A stretch of 64,000 nt of DNA from Flavobacterium difficile (GCF_011392115.1 NZ_JAAJBT010000006.1:1-64000), one strand, 5' to 3'. Shown: positions 49,981 to 59,383, numbered from the stretch's first letter. Numbers and translations: made by a program. The notes: a model not told the origin generated them from the sequence alone.

Positions 49981-51438
49981 TTATTTTACTAATTCTTGTT
50001 CTTTTAGATATCCGAATAATCGGTCTTTTTTAATGATTTCCGCAGTTCCATCAGGAAGCATTTCTTCCCAGCCCGATTCGCCTTTAGCAATCATTTTTAA
50101 AATTCGTCTAGAGAATATATCTAATGTTTTTTCATCGTAACTTTCAATATCTGTAACTTTTCCGTTGTATTTGAAAAATTTATACAATTCTTTCATTCTT
50201 GGGTGTACTTTTAAGTTCTCAGAAGTAATAATTTCACCAGTTTCTGGATCTTTCATTGGATACAAATACACTTTTAAATCTCTATAGAAAAGTTTACCAA
50301 AAGCTTCTAAAATTCCACCCGACATATGACGGTAGTATTTTTCATCGAAAATTTCTACTAAATTGCTAACGCCCATTGCTAGAGCAGTTCTCGATTTAGT
50401 GAAAGAAGAAAAATATTCTAATACTTTATAGTATTCTTGGAAGTTTGAAATCATTACCGTTTGTCCTAAAGCACATAATAATTCGGCTCTATCTAAGAAA
50501 TCTCTTTCGTCAATTTCACCTTCTGCTTTTAGGTTAGAAAGTGTAATTTCAAAAACCACAAACGTATTGTTTTTGTCTACTTTATTTTCCTGAATAAACA
50601 TTTCGTACGATTGTTTGTACATGTCCATGTTTACTTTAGTTACTGGTCGGAAACTTCCACGTAACGCTAAAATATTCTTTTTATATAAAACAGCAGCTGG
50701 TAAAATATTTTTTCCATCCGGATTAAACATTACAGCATCTGTCATACCATATTTTACCAATTGTAAACTCATTAATCGGTTGTCAACATCAGCAAAACGT
50801 GGTCCAGAAAAATTTACTGTATCAATTTCAATTTGATCTTTTTCTAAATGATCGTATAAATAACGTAATAATTTTTTAGCATCATTATGTTTGTAAAATG
50901 CGCCATAAATTAAATTTACACCTAAAATACCTAAAGTTTCTTGTTGTAAACGTGCGTCATTTTCTTTAAAACGAATGTGTATTAAAATTTCGTTATACGC
51001 TTCATCAGGTTCTACTTGAAATTTAATTCCAACCCAACCATGCCCTTTAAATTGCTTTGCAAAATCGATAGTAGCCACCGTATTTGCATAACTAAAAAAC
51101 ATTTTATTTGGATGTTTATCACGACCTAATCTGTCTTCAATTAGTTTTGTTTCGTGAGTTAACATTTTTCTTAAGCGACTTTCGGTAACATATCTGCCAT
51201 CTTCTTCAATTCCATAAATGGCATCACTAAAATCTTTGTCATAAGCAGACATCGCTTTAGCAATCGTACCAGAAGAAGCTCCAGCTCTGAAAAAATGTCT
51301 TACTGTTTCTTGTCCAGCACCAATTTCAGCAAAGGTTCCGTAAATGTTATCATTTAAATTGATACGAAGCGCTTTATCTTTGATTGAAGGAATTTGTTCA
51401 ATTACTTTATCTCCTCTTAATGTTATTTCAGTCGTCAT
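49981..51438 (-). CDS. Large conserved-looking cytoplasmic protein, unknown
   Basis: A 485-residue soluble protein with no signal peptide, helices or familiar motif. It reads like an enzyme: SYANTVATIDFAKQFKGHGW, GVNLIYGAFYKHNDAKKLLR, VNFSGPRFADVDNRLMSLQL, NPDGKNILPAAVLYKKNILA, FSRRILKMIAKGESGWEEML. I remember near relatives in many Bacteroidota carried in databases under names such as TonB-dependent receptor or nicotinate-nucleotide adenylyltransferase; neither fits, since it has no plug, barrel or nucleotidyltransferase HxGH motif. Such conservation with no function makes it notable. It has its own TAACTTTG promoter and is divergent from an MBL hydrolase. Confidence 0.85.
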   Translation of the reverse strand: MTTEITLRGDKVIEQIPSIKDKALRINLNDNIYGTFAEIGAGQETVRHFFRAGASSGTIAKAMSAYDKDFSDAIYGIEEDGRYVTESRLRKMLTHETKLIEDRLGRDKHPNKMFFSYANTVATIDFAKQFKGHGWVGIKFQVEPDEAYNEILIHIRFKENDARLQQETLGILGVNLIYGAFYKHNDAKKLLRYLYDHLEKDQIEIDTVNFSGPRFADVDNRLMSLQLVKYGMTDAVMFNPDGKNILPAAVLYKKNILALRGSFRPVTKVNMDMYKQSYEMFIQENKVDKNNTFVVFEITLSNLKAEGEIDERDFLDRAELLCALGQTVMISNFQEYYKVLEYFSSFTKSRTALAMGVSNLVEIFDEKYYRHMSGGILEAFGKLFYRDLKVYLYPMKDPETGEIITSENLKVHPRMKELYKFFKYNGKVTDIESYDEKTLDIFSRRILKMIAKGESGWEEMLPDGTAEIIKKDRLFGYLKEQELVK

Positions 51439-51475
51439 TTTAACAATTATGTTTTGGGCAAATTAAAATATACTG

Positions 51476-51483
51476 CAAAGTTA
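51476..51483 (-). promoter_or_regulatory. TAnnTTTG -7 element for the unknown gene at 49981
   Basis: Minus-strand TAACTTTG lies 37 bp before the ATG at 51438. Confidence 0.6.
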
Positions 51484-51515
51484 ACAATTTATAGGTTTTA
51501 ACAAGAGGAAATTGT

Positions 51516-51523
51516 TATTTTTG
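51516..51523 (+). promoter_or_regulatory. TAnnTTTG -7 element for the MBL hydrolase gene
   Basis: TATTTTTG ends 16 bp before the GTG start at 51540, supporting that start. It is divergent from the element at 51476-51483. Confidence 0.6.
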
Positions 51524-51539
51524 TAAAAAAATTAACGGA

Positions 51540-52307
51540 GTGAAAGTTTACTTTTTAGGAACCGGTACATCTCAGGGAATTCCAGTTATTGGAAGCGATC
51601 ATTTCGTATGTTTAAGTGAAGACCTAAAAGATAAAAGGTTACGTGTTTCGGTTTGGATTTATGATGAAGATTTTTCAATAGTTATCGATTGCGGACCCGA
51701 TTTTCGTCAGCAAATGCTAGTAAGTAAATGCCGATACATTGATGGGTTGCTTTTTACACACGAACATGCCGATCATACCGCAGGTTTAGACGACATTCGA
51801 CCGTTTTATTTCAAACAAGGTGATATTCCAGTTTATGCACATCAACGTGTTTTAGATAATTTATCAAAGCGATTTGATTACATTTTTGAAAAGGAAAATA
51901 AATATCCAGGAGCACCTTCAGTAGTGCCTTTTGAGGTGAGAAATAACCAGAATTTTCAAATAAAAAAGCAAGAAATTATTCCGATTAATGCTTTACATGG
52001 AAATTTACAAGTTTTTGGTTACCGAATTAAAGATTTCGTATATTTAACAGATGTAAAAACGATAGCAACTTCGGAACTCGAAAAATTAAAAAACATAGAT
52101 GTATTGGTTGTCAACGCTTTACGATTTGAGCCACATCATACACATTTTAACATAGAAGAAGCTATAAATTTTATAAATTTGGTGCAACCTAAAAAGACCT
52201 ATTTAACACATATTAGTCATATATTAGGTTTACACGAAGAAGTACAAAAACAATTGCCAGAAAACGTATTTTTGGCTTATGATAATTTAGAAATTGAAAT
52301 AAAATAA
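51540..52307 (+). CDS. MBL-fold metallohydrolase (PhnP-like)
   Basis: A 255-residue metallo-beta-lactamase-fold hydrolase starting at GTG. Motifs: GTGTSQGIPVIGSDH at the start, DCGPDFRQQML, the dinuclear metal site HEHADHTAGLDD, and later HGNLQVFGYRI, FVYLTDVKT and HHTHFNIEEAI with more His ligands. GTSQGIP and the overall pattern match the PhnP/lipoate-type group of phosphodiesterases acting on cyclic phosphates; the substrate here is unknown. Two small envelope genes follow. Confidence 0.9.
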   Translation: MKVYFLGTGTSQGIPVIGSDHFVCLSEDLKDKRLRVSVWIYDEDFSIVIDCGPDFRQQMLVSKCRYIDGLLFTHEHADHTAGLDDIRPFYFKQGDIPVYAHQRVLDNLSKRFDYIFEKENKYPGAPSVVPFEVRNNQNFQIKKQEIIPINALHGNLQVFGYRIKDFVYLTDVKTIATSELEKLKNIDVLVVNALRFEPHHTHFNIEEAINFINLVQPKKTYLTHISHILGLHEEVQKQLPENVFLAYDNLEIEIK

Positions 52308-52323
52308 AATAAATTTTAACATA

Positions 52324-52812
52324 ATGAAGAACAGTTTATTGCTTTACGGATTAGTATTTTCAATATTAATTAATATTTTTCAATTTGTGAACTCAAACAA
52401 CATTATCAATCGTTATGATGATTTGGTTACAATAAATAAAAAAGAGATTAAAAAAGTCAAAGATTCTATTGTGAAATTAGTGGAAAACGATAAATTTTCT
52501 CTAGACAATAATGAATACGCTCAAGAATATTATTTTGAACACGATTTGAAAAAATTGAAGGCAAAAGTAAAGGAAGATTTAATGGCTTTTAACTCAGATA
52601 AAAGAGGAAACAAATACGTGTCTTATGATCAAATTGGTGACAATCCTTTTTTAATAAATAGCGTTAAAATTTTAAATCACCGTTGGATTATTGCTAATTT
52701 TTCTGATGGAAAAGTTTGGGGTGAAGTTTTAATTAAATATTTTCATAACACAGATAAACCAACTGATTTTGAAACTGTTGAAACTTTAATTTATCAAGAA
52801 ACACTGAATTAA
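52324..52812 (+). CDS. Single-pass envelope protein, unknown
   Basis: A 162-residue protein with one N-terminal membrane helix (MKNSLLLYGLVFSILINIFQ), then a coiled-coil-like Lys-rich segment (INKKEIKKVKDSIVKLVEND) and a C-terminal globular part (SVKILNHRWIIANFSDGKVW, GEVLIKYFH). The outer part should be in the periplasm. I recognise no family. It is followed at 2 bp by the lipoprotein gene, so the two are probably a unit with the MBL gene. Confidence 0.75.
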   Translation: MKNSLLLYGLVFSILINIFQFVNSNNIINRYDDLVTINKKEIKKVKDSIVKLVENDKFSLDNNEYAQEYYFEHDLKKLKAKVKEDLMAFNSDKRGNKYVSYDQIGDNPFLINSVKILNHRWIIANFSDGKVWGEVLIKYFHNTDKPTDFETVETLIYQETLN

Positions 52813-52814
52813 AT

Positions 52815-53297
52815 ATGAAGAAAATTTTATATGTATTACTGTTAGTTTTCTTTATTTCATGCGATTATATTCTTAAAAATCCATCAAATTCTGAAGAAGA
52901 AAATTTGGAATTTATCGTAAAAAGTGAAGTAAATGATGATACCAATGAAAATGATTGCGATTTAAAAGCTGGTTACAAATGGTCTAACATGACCAAAAAA
53001 TGTGTGCGTGTTTTTGAATTAGGCTATCGTTTAACTTCTATCGAAAAAGATTCTTTAGGAAAAGGTAAAAACGCTTATTTTTTCGTAGATGAAGACAGTT
53101 TAGTAGCTGAAGTTTTCTTGCCAGATTCAAAAGAGTCTATCATTTTTACTAGAGAAAATGAAGATCAAAATTTCAAGTTTAAAGATTTCGAATTTCGAAC
53201 CAAAAATGGGTATAATTTATACTATGACGAAACATTGTTGTTTCAGCCAGCAATTCCTGTTGATACAAAAATTTTAGGAAAAGACGAGGAGCATTAA
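52815..53297 (+). CDS. Small lipoprotein, unknown
   Basis: A 160-residue protein with a lipoprotein signal (MKKILYVLLLVFFISC). The mature part is acidic at first (SEEENLEFIVKSEVNDDTNE), then has two cysteines in DCDLKAGYKWSNMTKKCVRV, which may form a disulfide, and a beta-rich C-terminal half. The CDxxxGYKWSxxxKxCVR pattern is met in small Bacteroidota lipoproteins, but the family's role is unknown. It is paired with the membrane protein before it and ends at a perfect hairpin. Confidence 0.78.
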   Translation: MKKILYVLLLVFFISCDYILKNPSNSEEENLEFIVKSEVNDDTNENDCDLKAGYKWSNMTKKCVRVFELGYRLTSIEKDSLGKGKNAYFFVDEDSLVAEVFLPDSKESIIFTRENEDQNFKFKDFEFRTKNGYNLYYDETLLFQPAIPVDTKILGKDEEH

Positions 53298-53323
53298 TCT
53301 TTAAACTTTTTTAGCTCTCCTAC

Positions 53324-53357
53324 AAAAAAGCATCTCAATTATTGAGATGCTTTTTTT
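53324..53357 (+). terminator. Terminator after the MBL-lipoprotein unit
   Basis: AAAAAAGCATCTCAA pairs with TTGAGATGCTTTTTT around TTA, followed by T residues; it can also serve the convergent S33 gene. Confidence 0.9.
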
Positions 53358-53396
53358 GTTTTGGTTTTATTGTTCTGAAAATGTAAAATTATTTAG

Positions 53397-54428
53397 CTAG
53401 TTAAACTTCTTTTCGTTCACATCTTTCAAAAACTGAATCAAACCTGAAAAATAGGTTTGCTGGTCGTCATATTGAGATAAATGACTTCCGTTTTTGCAAA
53501 ATAAGAATCTTCCATTTTGCACTTGTGTAGCCATCCATTTCATGTGTTCTGGATCCATGGTGTCATATTTTGCTCCAATAGTAAGTGTTGGAACAGTCAA
53601 TTCTTTTAAACGTTTTGAAACATCCCAATTTTTGATATAAGCATCGCCAGTAATACCAAATTCACTGTATCCTTGCATCGATATGTAAACTTCAGAATTA
53701 ATGTGTTTAAAACATCTGGTAATCGATTCTGGCCAGTCTTTTTGTGGCTTTCTTAAAATATGTTCTGTATAATAATGTTCGAAAAGCAATTCGGTATATC
53801 TAGGATTCGCAAAATCGTTGTTTTTCTCCAATTGCATAATTTCATCATATACCTCTTTTTTCATTTGCGGACCTAATACTTCTTGTGCATATTTGTTGTA
53901 TTGAGGAATACTCGAAACCATATTGGAAATAATCAAACCTTTAATATTTTTCTGATATTTTAACGCATAATCCATAGCTAAAATGCCGCCCCAAGATTGT
54001 CCTAAAACATAAAAATTGTCTTTGTTTAAACCTAATGCTATTCGAACCTGTTCGACTTCTTCTACAAAACGTTCATTCGTCCAAAGTGATTTGTCTTTCG
54101 GTTGGTCTGAATAATACGAACCTAACTGATCGTAATAAATAAACTCGATACCTTCTTTGGGTAAATAACCCTCAAAAGATTCGTACAGTTCATGTGTTAA
54201 ACCTGGCCCACCGTGTAAAAGCAAAACTTTTATCTTAGGATTATTGCCAATTCTTTTCGTCCAAACCTTAAATGTTCCTTTTGGTGTTTTTACAGGAATC
54301 ATTTTGATGCCACCTGTATATTGGTCTTCTTTACTTTCAAAAGTGTGATAATTTTGTAACGAAAAATCTTCGCTCTTTTTACAAGAAAAACAAGCGAAGA
54401 TTAACGAAATGATAAGTGTTTTTTTCAT
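53397..54428 (-). CDS. S33-family (proline iminopeptidase-type) lipoprotein
   Basis: A 343-residue alpha/beta hydrolase with a lipoprotein signal (MKKTLIISLIFACFSC). The S33 marks are the oxyanion HGGPGLTHE, FIYYDQLGSYYSDQ and the nucleophile elbow LGQSWGGILAMDYAL, with the His in NGSHLSQYDDQ. Tricorn-interacting-factor/proline iminopeptidase relatives release N-terminal residues from short peptides. The lipobox places it on the envelope. It follows the acyl-CoA ligase gene by nine bases, so both share one transcript. Confidence 0.9.
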   Translation of the reverse strand: MKKTLIISLIFACFSCKKSEDFSLQNYHTFESKEDQYTGGIKMIPVKTPKGTFKVWTKRIGNNPKIKVLLLHGGPGLTHELYESFEGYLPKEGIEFIYYDQLGSYYSDQPKDKSLWTNERFVEEVEQVRIALGLNKDNFYVLGQSWGGILAMDYALKYQKNIKGLIISNMVSSIPQYNKYAQEVLGPQMKKEVYDEIMQLEKNNDFANPRYTELLFEHYYTEHILRKPQKDWPESITRCFKHINSEVYISMQGYSEFGITGDAYIKNWDVSKRLKELTVPTLTIGAKYDTMDPEHMKWMATQVQNGRFLFCKNGSHLSQYDDQQTYFSGLIQFLKDVNEKKFN

Positions 54429-54437
54429 TTTAATTTT

Positions 54438-56213
54438 TTAGTCTCTGTAAATTTTATCGTAAAGTGTTTGATATTTTTCTTTGATAATTTTACGTTTTAA
54501 TTTCATGGTTGGCGTTAAATGACCAGCATCTATTGACCAAATATCTGGTGTTAATTCAAAACGTTTGACTTGTTCCCAATTTCCGAATTTTTTATTAGCT
54601 TCTTCAATGTCTTCTTGAATTCTAGCTTTTACTTTTTCGTTGGAACAAATTTCTTCCTGAGTGTTTCCAATATCAATTTTATGACGATTTGCCCATTCTT
54701 TTACAAAGTCAAATGCAGGTTGAATAAAAGCACCAGGCATTTTTTCTCCATCACCAATTACCATAATTTGTTCAATAAAACGAGATTGTTTGAAGGTGTT
54801 TTCTAAAACTTGAGGTGCTACATATTTACCACCAGAAGTTTTAAACATTTCTTTCTTACGATCGGTTATTTTTAAGAAACCATCTGCGTCAATTTCACCA
54901 ATATCACCAGTGTGGAAATAGCCGTTTTTAATAACTTCAGCTGTTTGTGCTTCATCTTTATAATATCCCATCATTACATTCGGACCTTTACAAAGAATTT
55001 CACCATCTTCTGCAATTTTAACTTCTACATTATCTATAACTCTTCCAACGGTTCCAATTCTGAAACCACCATTTCTCATATCATTAACAGATATTACAGG
55101 AGAAGTTTCCGTTAATCCGTAACCTTCCATAACTGGAATTCCTGCTGCAGTAAATACTTTAGTTAAACGAGTTTGTAAGGCTGCACTTCCTGAAACTAAT
55201 AATTCTAATTCCCCACCTAAACCTTCTTGCCATTTTGAAAAGATTAGTTTTCTTGCGATTCCTAATTTAAAGTTATAAAAAGCACCATTAGCATTATAAG
55301 GTTTAAATTCCATTCCTAAGTCTAGAGCCCAGAAGAACAATTTCTTTTTAATTCCGGTTAAATCGGCACCTTTTGCGTAAATTTTATCATAAACTTTTTC
55401 TAAAAGTCTTGGTACAACTGACATTACATGAGGATGTACTTCTTTTAAATTGTCAGATATTTTTTCAATACTTTCAGCGAAATAAATAGAAATTCCGCCA
55501 TATTGATACAAATACGTTAACATTCTTTCAAAAATATGACAAATAGGTAAGAAACTTAAAGCACGTGTACTTCCTTTTCTTAAAGGCATTCTTTTATCTG
55601 AATTTAAAACATCTGAAACAATGTTATTATGAGAAAGCATTACACCTTTTGGCTTTCCTGTAGTTCCAGAAGTGTAAATTATAGTAGCTAAATCAGTTGG
55701 TAAAACATTATTTTTTCGCTCTTCAACCGAACTTTGATTTGAAGCATCTGAACCCGATTCTAATAAATCATTCCATTTTTTACAACCAGAAATTTCGTTA
55801 AAAGAATAAATATCCACTAGCAATGGAATTCTTGAATGTACAGCTTTCAATTTATCATAAACCTCTTGGTCTGAAACAAAACAATATTTAGCTTCAGAAT
55901 GATTTAAAATATATTCATAATCTTCTGATGATATCGTAGGATAAATTGGCACAGTTTGCGCACCAGTTTGTAAAATTCCTATATCAGAAACATGCCATTC
56001 TGTTCTGTTGTTAGATGAGATAATAGCAATTTTATCATTTTTTTGTATTCCTAAATGTAATAGAGCTCTTGATAAAGCATTGGCTTTATTAACATATTCT
56101 TGTGTAGATGTTTTTACCCATTGATCACCGTATTTAGTAACTAATGCATCGGGTAAGTTATGATGCTCCAATTGATAATATGGGAAATCGAAAAGTCTAG
56201 TAACGTTTTGCAT
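54438..56213 (-). CDS. fadD: Long-chain acyl-CoA synthetase
   Basis: A 591-residue AMP-forming acyl-CoA ligase. The AMP-binding signature is IIYTSGTTGKPKGVMLSH, with LPICHIFERMLTYLYQYGG, GYGLTETSPVISVNDM, YFHTGDIGEIDADGFLKITD and KEMFKTSGGKYVAP. This order and length match the long-chain fatty acid ligases of Bacteroidota. It activates fatty acids for beta-oxidation or lipid synthesis. The S33 lipoprotein gene follows nine bases downstream, an odd partnership with no known reason. Confidence 0.93.
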   Translation of the reverse strand: MQNVTRLFDFPYYQLEHHNLPDALVTKYGDQWVKTSTQEYVNKANALSRALLHLGIQKNDKIAIISSNNRTEWHVSDIGILQTGAQTVPIYPTISSEDYEYILNHSEAKYCFVSDQEVYDKLKAVHSRIPLLVDIYSFNEISGCKKWNDLLESGSDASNQSSVEERKNNVLPTDLATIIYTSGTTGKPKGVMLSHNNIVSDVLNSDKRMPLRKGSTRALSFLPICHIFERMLTYLYQYGGISIYFAESIEKISDNLKEVHPHVMSVVPRLLEKVYDKIYAKGADLTGIKKKLFFWALDLGMEFKPYNANGAFYNFKLGIARKLIFSKWQEGLGGELELLVSGSAALQTRLTKVFTAAGIPVMEGYGLTETSPVISVNDMRNGGFRIGTVGRVIDNVEVKIAEDGEILCKGPNVMMGYYKDEAQTAEVIKNGYFHTGDIGEIDADGFLKITDRKKEMFKTSGGKYVAPQVLENTFKQSRFIEQIMVIGDGEKMPGAFIQPAFDFVKEWANRHKIDIGNTQEEICSNEKVKARIQEDIEEANKKFGNWEQVKRFELTPDIWSIDAGHLTPTMKLKRKIIKEKYQTLYDKIYRD

Positions 56214-56291
56214 TTGATTAAGTTTTAAATTGCAATTTATAAAAAAAATAGATATTTTTAAATATTTTAACGCTAAAACTTCTATTATTGT

Positions 56292-56299
56292 TAGTTTTG
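56292..56299 (+). promoter_or_regulatory. TAnnTTTG -7 element for the LTA synthase-like gene
   Basis: TAGTTTTG lies 20 bp before the ATG at 56320. Confidence 0.6.
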
Positions 56300-56319
56300 T
56301 AGCAATTAAATTTTAAAAA

Positions 56320-58257
56320 ATGAAATCTTTTTTCAGATTAGAAGAGTATAAAGTGCTGTTTTACAGAATTTTATTGGTGTATTTCTTTTACTTTATTGCC
56401 AGAGTTTTATTTTACATTTATAATAGTGATATTGTTGAAGTAAATTCTCTTACCGAGTTTTTATCTCTAGCTTATCATGGCTTGGCCTTTGATACAACTG
56501 CAATTTTATATATAAATGGACTTTTTATTTTATTGTCTATTTTGCCTTTATTTATAAATACCAAACCGAAATATCAAACGTTTTTGTTTTATTTATATTT
56601 CATTACAAATTTACTGTTTTTCTCTTTTAATTTTGTCGATTTTATTTATTACAAATATAATTTTTCAAGGTTAACCCTAGCTGCTTGGGATGTTTTGAAA
56701 CATGAAGAATCTAAAGGCGGCATGTTATTGCGTTTTATGCTTACATATTGGCATGTTTTTTTAATATATATCGCTACAGCTGCTTTGTGGATATTTTTAT
56801 ATCAGAAAGTTAAGGTAAAACATAATTTAATCGAAGAGGCAAAATTGAAATTTATTGCTAAATCACTTTTCGGCGTTTTAGTGTTAGCTACTTTATGTAT
56901 TGGCGGCATCAGAGGTGATTTCAAAAAAAGCACACGACCAATTAATTTAGTTGATGCAAACCGTCATGTTAAAAAAACACAACAAGCAGATTTGGTTTTA
57001 AATTCGCCGTTTACTTTTTTAAGAACTTTGGGTGTAAAATCATTCAAAAAAACAGATTTTAATATACCAGATTCAGTCATTCAACAAAATTTTAAACCCA
57101 TAAAATTTTACAATTCTAATTCGCCATCTACACCTAATGTCGTATTAATTATTACTGAAAGTATGGGAAGAGAATATTTAGGGGCATTTAATAAAAATTC
57201 AAAGATTAAAAATTATAAAAGTTATACGCCATTTTTAGATTCGTTAGCCAATCATAGTATGATTTATACCAATGCTTACGCTAACGGTTACAAATCTATT
57301 CATGGAATGTCGGCTATTATTTCTGGAATTCCATCTTTCAAAGATGCTTTTACATCCTCGCCTTATGCCAAACAAAAAATAGAATCGTTAGTTTCTTGTT
57401 TAAAAAGTAAAGGATATGAGACTTCCTTTTTTCATGGTGCTCCAAATGGTTCAATGGGATTTTTAGGTTATGGAAATATTTTAGGTTTCGATAACTATTA
57501 CGGAATGACAGAATATGGGAATGATAAAGATTTTGACGGTTCATGGGGAATTTGGGATGAACCTTTTATGCAGTTTATGAATGCTACCATATCTAAAAAG
57601 AAAGCGCCATTTTTTAGTACCATCTTCACTGTTTCTTCACATGAACCTTATGTAGTGCCCGAAAAATATAAAAATAAATTGCCAAAAGGTGATATTCCTA
57701 TGCATCAACCCGTTGCGTATACTGATTTGGCTTTTAAAAAGTTTTTCCAATCGGCAAAAAAAGAACCTTGGTTTAAGAATACTATTTTTATAATTACGGC
57801 AGATCATTGTAATCAGGTGCATTACATGGAAGAGTATTATGATAAAATGGTAAATCGATTAGCTGTTCCGATATTAATTTACAAACCAAACAGTACTTTT
57901 AAAGGCGAAAGCAATCAGTTAGCACAACATATTGATATTTTTCCTACTGTAATGGATATGATAGGTTATGATCAACCTTTTAGAAGTTGGGGAAGAAGTT
58001 TGTTAAACCGACCAAATGATGTTGAACCTTTTGTAATTAATCATAACACAGGCTTATATTATTTTCAGAAAGGAAAGTATTTGTGTGTGTTTGATGGCAA
58101 AAATGCAATTGGATTTTATGATATAAATGATAAAAAATTAACAAAAAACCTAATTGCAAAGCGAACTGCAGAAATGAATGCTTTAGAAATAGCGTGTAAA
58201 GGCTTTATTCAAGATTATTTTGATAAAATTATTGATAAAAAGTTAACTTTTAAGTAA
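56320..58257 (+). CDS. LTA synthase-family sulfatase-fold membrane protein
   Basis: A 645-residue protein with about five N-terminal membrane helices (residues 14-35, 50-80, 86-110, 132-158, 185-205) and a C-terminal extracytoplasmic alkaline phosphatase/sulfatase domain. The catalytic region starts VVLIITESMGREYLGAF, followed by GYKSIHGMSAIISGIPS, SSHEPYVVPEKYKNKLP, and TADHCNQVHYMEEYYDKM with metal ligands. Lacking teichoic acid, Bacteroidota use such enzymes as phosphoethanolamine or phosphoglycerol transferases, so a lipid or glycan head-group transferase is likely. A phosphatase gene follows. Confidence 0.88.
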   Translation: MKSFFRLEEYKVLFYRILLVYFFYFIARVLFYIYNSDIVEVNSLTEFLSLAYHGLAFDTTAILYINGLFILLSILPLFINTKPKYQTFLFYLYFITNLLFFSFNFVDFIYYKYNFSRLTLAAWDVLKHEESKGGMLLRFMLTYWHVFLIYIATAALWIFLYQKVKVKHNLIEEAKLKFIAKSLFGVLVLATLCIGGIRGDFKKSTRPINLVDANRHVKKTQQADLVLNSPFTFLRTLGVKSFKKTDFNIPDSVIQQNFKPIKFYNSNSPSTPNVVLIITESMGREYLGAFNKNSKIKNYKSYTPFLDSLANHSMIYTNAYANGYKSIHGMSAIISGIPSFKDAFTSSPYAKQKIESLVSCLKSKGYETSFFHGAPNGSMGFLGYGNILGFDNYYGMTEYGNDKDFDGSWGIWDEPFMQFMNATISKKKAPFFSTIFTVSSHEPYVVPEKYKNKLPKGDIPMHQPVAYTDLAFKKFFQSAKKEPWFKNTIFIITADHCNQVHYMEEYYDKMVNRLAVPILIYKPNSTFKGESNQLAQHIDIFPTVMDMIGYDQPFRSWGRSLLNRPNDVEPFVINHNTGLYYFQKGKYLCVFDGKNAIGFYDINDKKLTKNLIAKRTAEMNALEIACKGFIQDYFDKIIDKKLTFK

Positions 58258-58346
58258 TATCGCAATGGTTCGAAGTTTTTTTTCATATATTTACCTTTTT
58301 AAGTTAGACCCAACTGACTTATGAATGATTGAATTAAATTGAATAT

Positions 58347-58943
58347 ATGTTCTTTAAAAACAAAATAATAGTTAGAGTATTTCTTTTACTAGTAGCAATT
58401 GCCATTGGTTTATTCGGAAAACTTTATGTATACGATTATAAAATTAATCATAATTTTGATACAGTTACAGAAGGTAAAGTATACAAAAGTGGCGTTCTTC
58501 CACCAGATGAAATTGCAGATTATGTAGCAAAATATAAAATTAAAAGCATTTTAGATTTACGTTATCCAGGAACAGGTGATGATGTAAACAATCCAGAAAT
58601 TCCTGCTGAGTTAAAAGCAGAAAAATTAGCAGCAGCAAAAATTAAGGGTTTAAATCATTTTAATATTGGTTCTGAGCAAGTTCCTAAAACTGAAAATTTA
58701 AAAGCTTTTTTTAAAGTTATGGATGATCCTGCCAATTATCCAGTTTTAATTCATTGTTTTCATGGTGTCGGTCGTGCCGAAATTTATTCCGCTATTTACA
58801 GAATTGAATATGAAAATTGGGATAGAGATCAAGCCAGAACCTCTACCAGATTAGTTACTAAATATTGTGCTTTCGATTTAGGAAAACCAAAAGGTGACTT
58901 TTTGCATACTTATGTGAAAAGAAATGAGAAAGCTGGAAAATAA
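58347..58943 (+). CDS. Membrane-anchored dual-specificity phosphatase
   Basis: A 198-residue protein with one N-terminal membrane helix (VRVFLLLVAIAIGLFGKLYV) and an extracytoplasmic or membrane-near phosphatase domain. The CX5R loop is intact: H136-C137-FHGVG-R143-AE. Earlier VYKSGVLPPDEIADYVAKYK and KSILDLRYPG give the domain start. It is distantly like the domains of the protein at 22055. Its gene follows the LTA synthase-like gene by 89 bp and is one base before the inhibitor-like gene. Phospholipid or sugar phosphate may be the substrate, as for related membrane phosphatases. Confidence 0.88.
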   Translation: MFFKNKIIVRVFLLLVAIAIGLFGKLYVYDYKINHNFDTVTEGKVYKSGVLPPDEIADYVAKYKIKSILDLRYPGTGDDVNNPEIPAELKAEKLAAAKIKGLNHFNIGSEQVPKTENLKAFFKVMDDPANYPVLIHCFHGVGRAEIYSAIYRIEYENWDRDQARTSTRLVTKYCAFDLGKPKGDFLHTYVKRNEKAGK

Positions 58944-59383
58944 ATGATGAGAAAAAAGGCAATACTAGTTTTACTTATTTTATCTTTCGTAATATTTTTT
59001 TTTAAGTTACCAAATGGTACTTTTAGAATGCTGCACAAACAATACAAATTGTATAATAAAGAATGTTATCATATAAATGTTGGTGAAACTTTTGAAATTA
59101 ATCTCAATGAAAATGGCTCTACAGGTTTCATTAATTGTTGGTTAAACCAAAATGCGATAGATATTGTGGAAGAAATAAATTCCGAATATGTGTCAGATAA
59201 TAATGATAAACTTATTCCAGGTGCTGGAGGTGTTTTAACTATTAAGTTTAAAGGAATAAAAAGGGTTTTGATACAATAATGTTTTCAAATTGTCCTGTAT
59301 TAAGAGAGAGAAAAAAATGTGAAGCGTATACTACTAAAAATACAGTAGTTGATGATATGTTTATAATTAATGTAGTTGATTAG
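58944..59383 (+). pseudogene. Chagasin-type (I42) protease inhibitor-like protein, frameshifted
   Basis: The intact frame (58944-59279, 111 residues) opens with a hydrophobic N-terminus (MMRKKAILVLLILSFVIFFF) and a chagasin-like part with INVGETFEINLNENGSTGF, the NPTTG-type loop, and GAGGVLTIKFKG, then stops after KRVLIQ. If one A is added in the A5 run at 59258-59262, the frame continues to 59383 with GFDTIMFSNCPVLRERKK, and DDMFIINVVD as the family-like C-terminal strand. So the gene has lost one base. Chagasins inhibit papain-type peptidases. Error, mutation or slippage cannot be separated here. Confidence 0.75.

Noticed and set aside
49981..51438. TonB-dependent receptor or NAD-synthesis enzyme for the 485-residue protein
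   Set aside because: No signal peptide, beta-barrel, plug or HxGH motif is visible.
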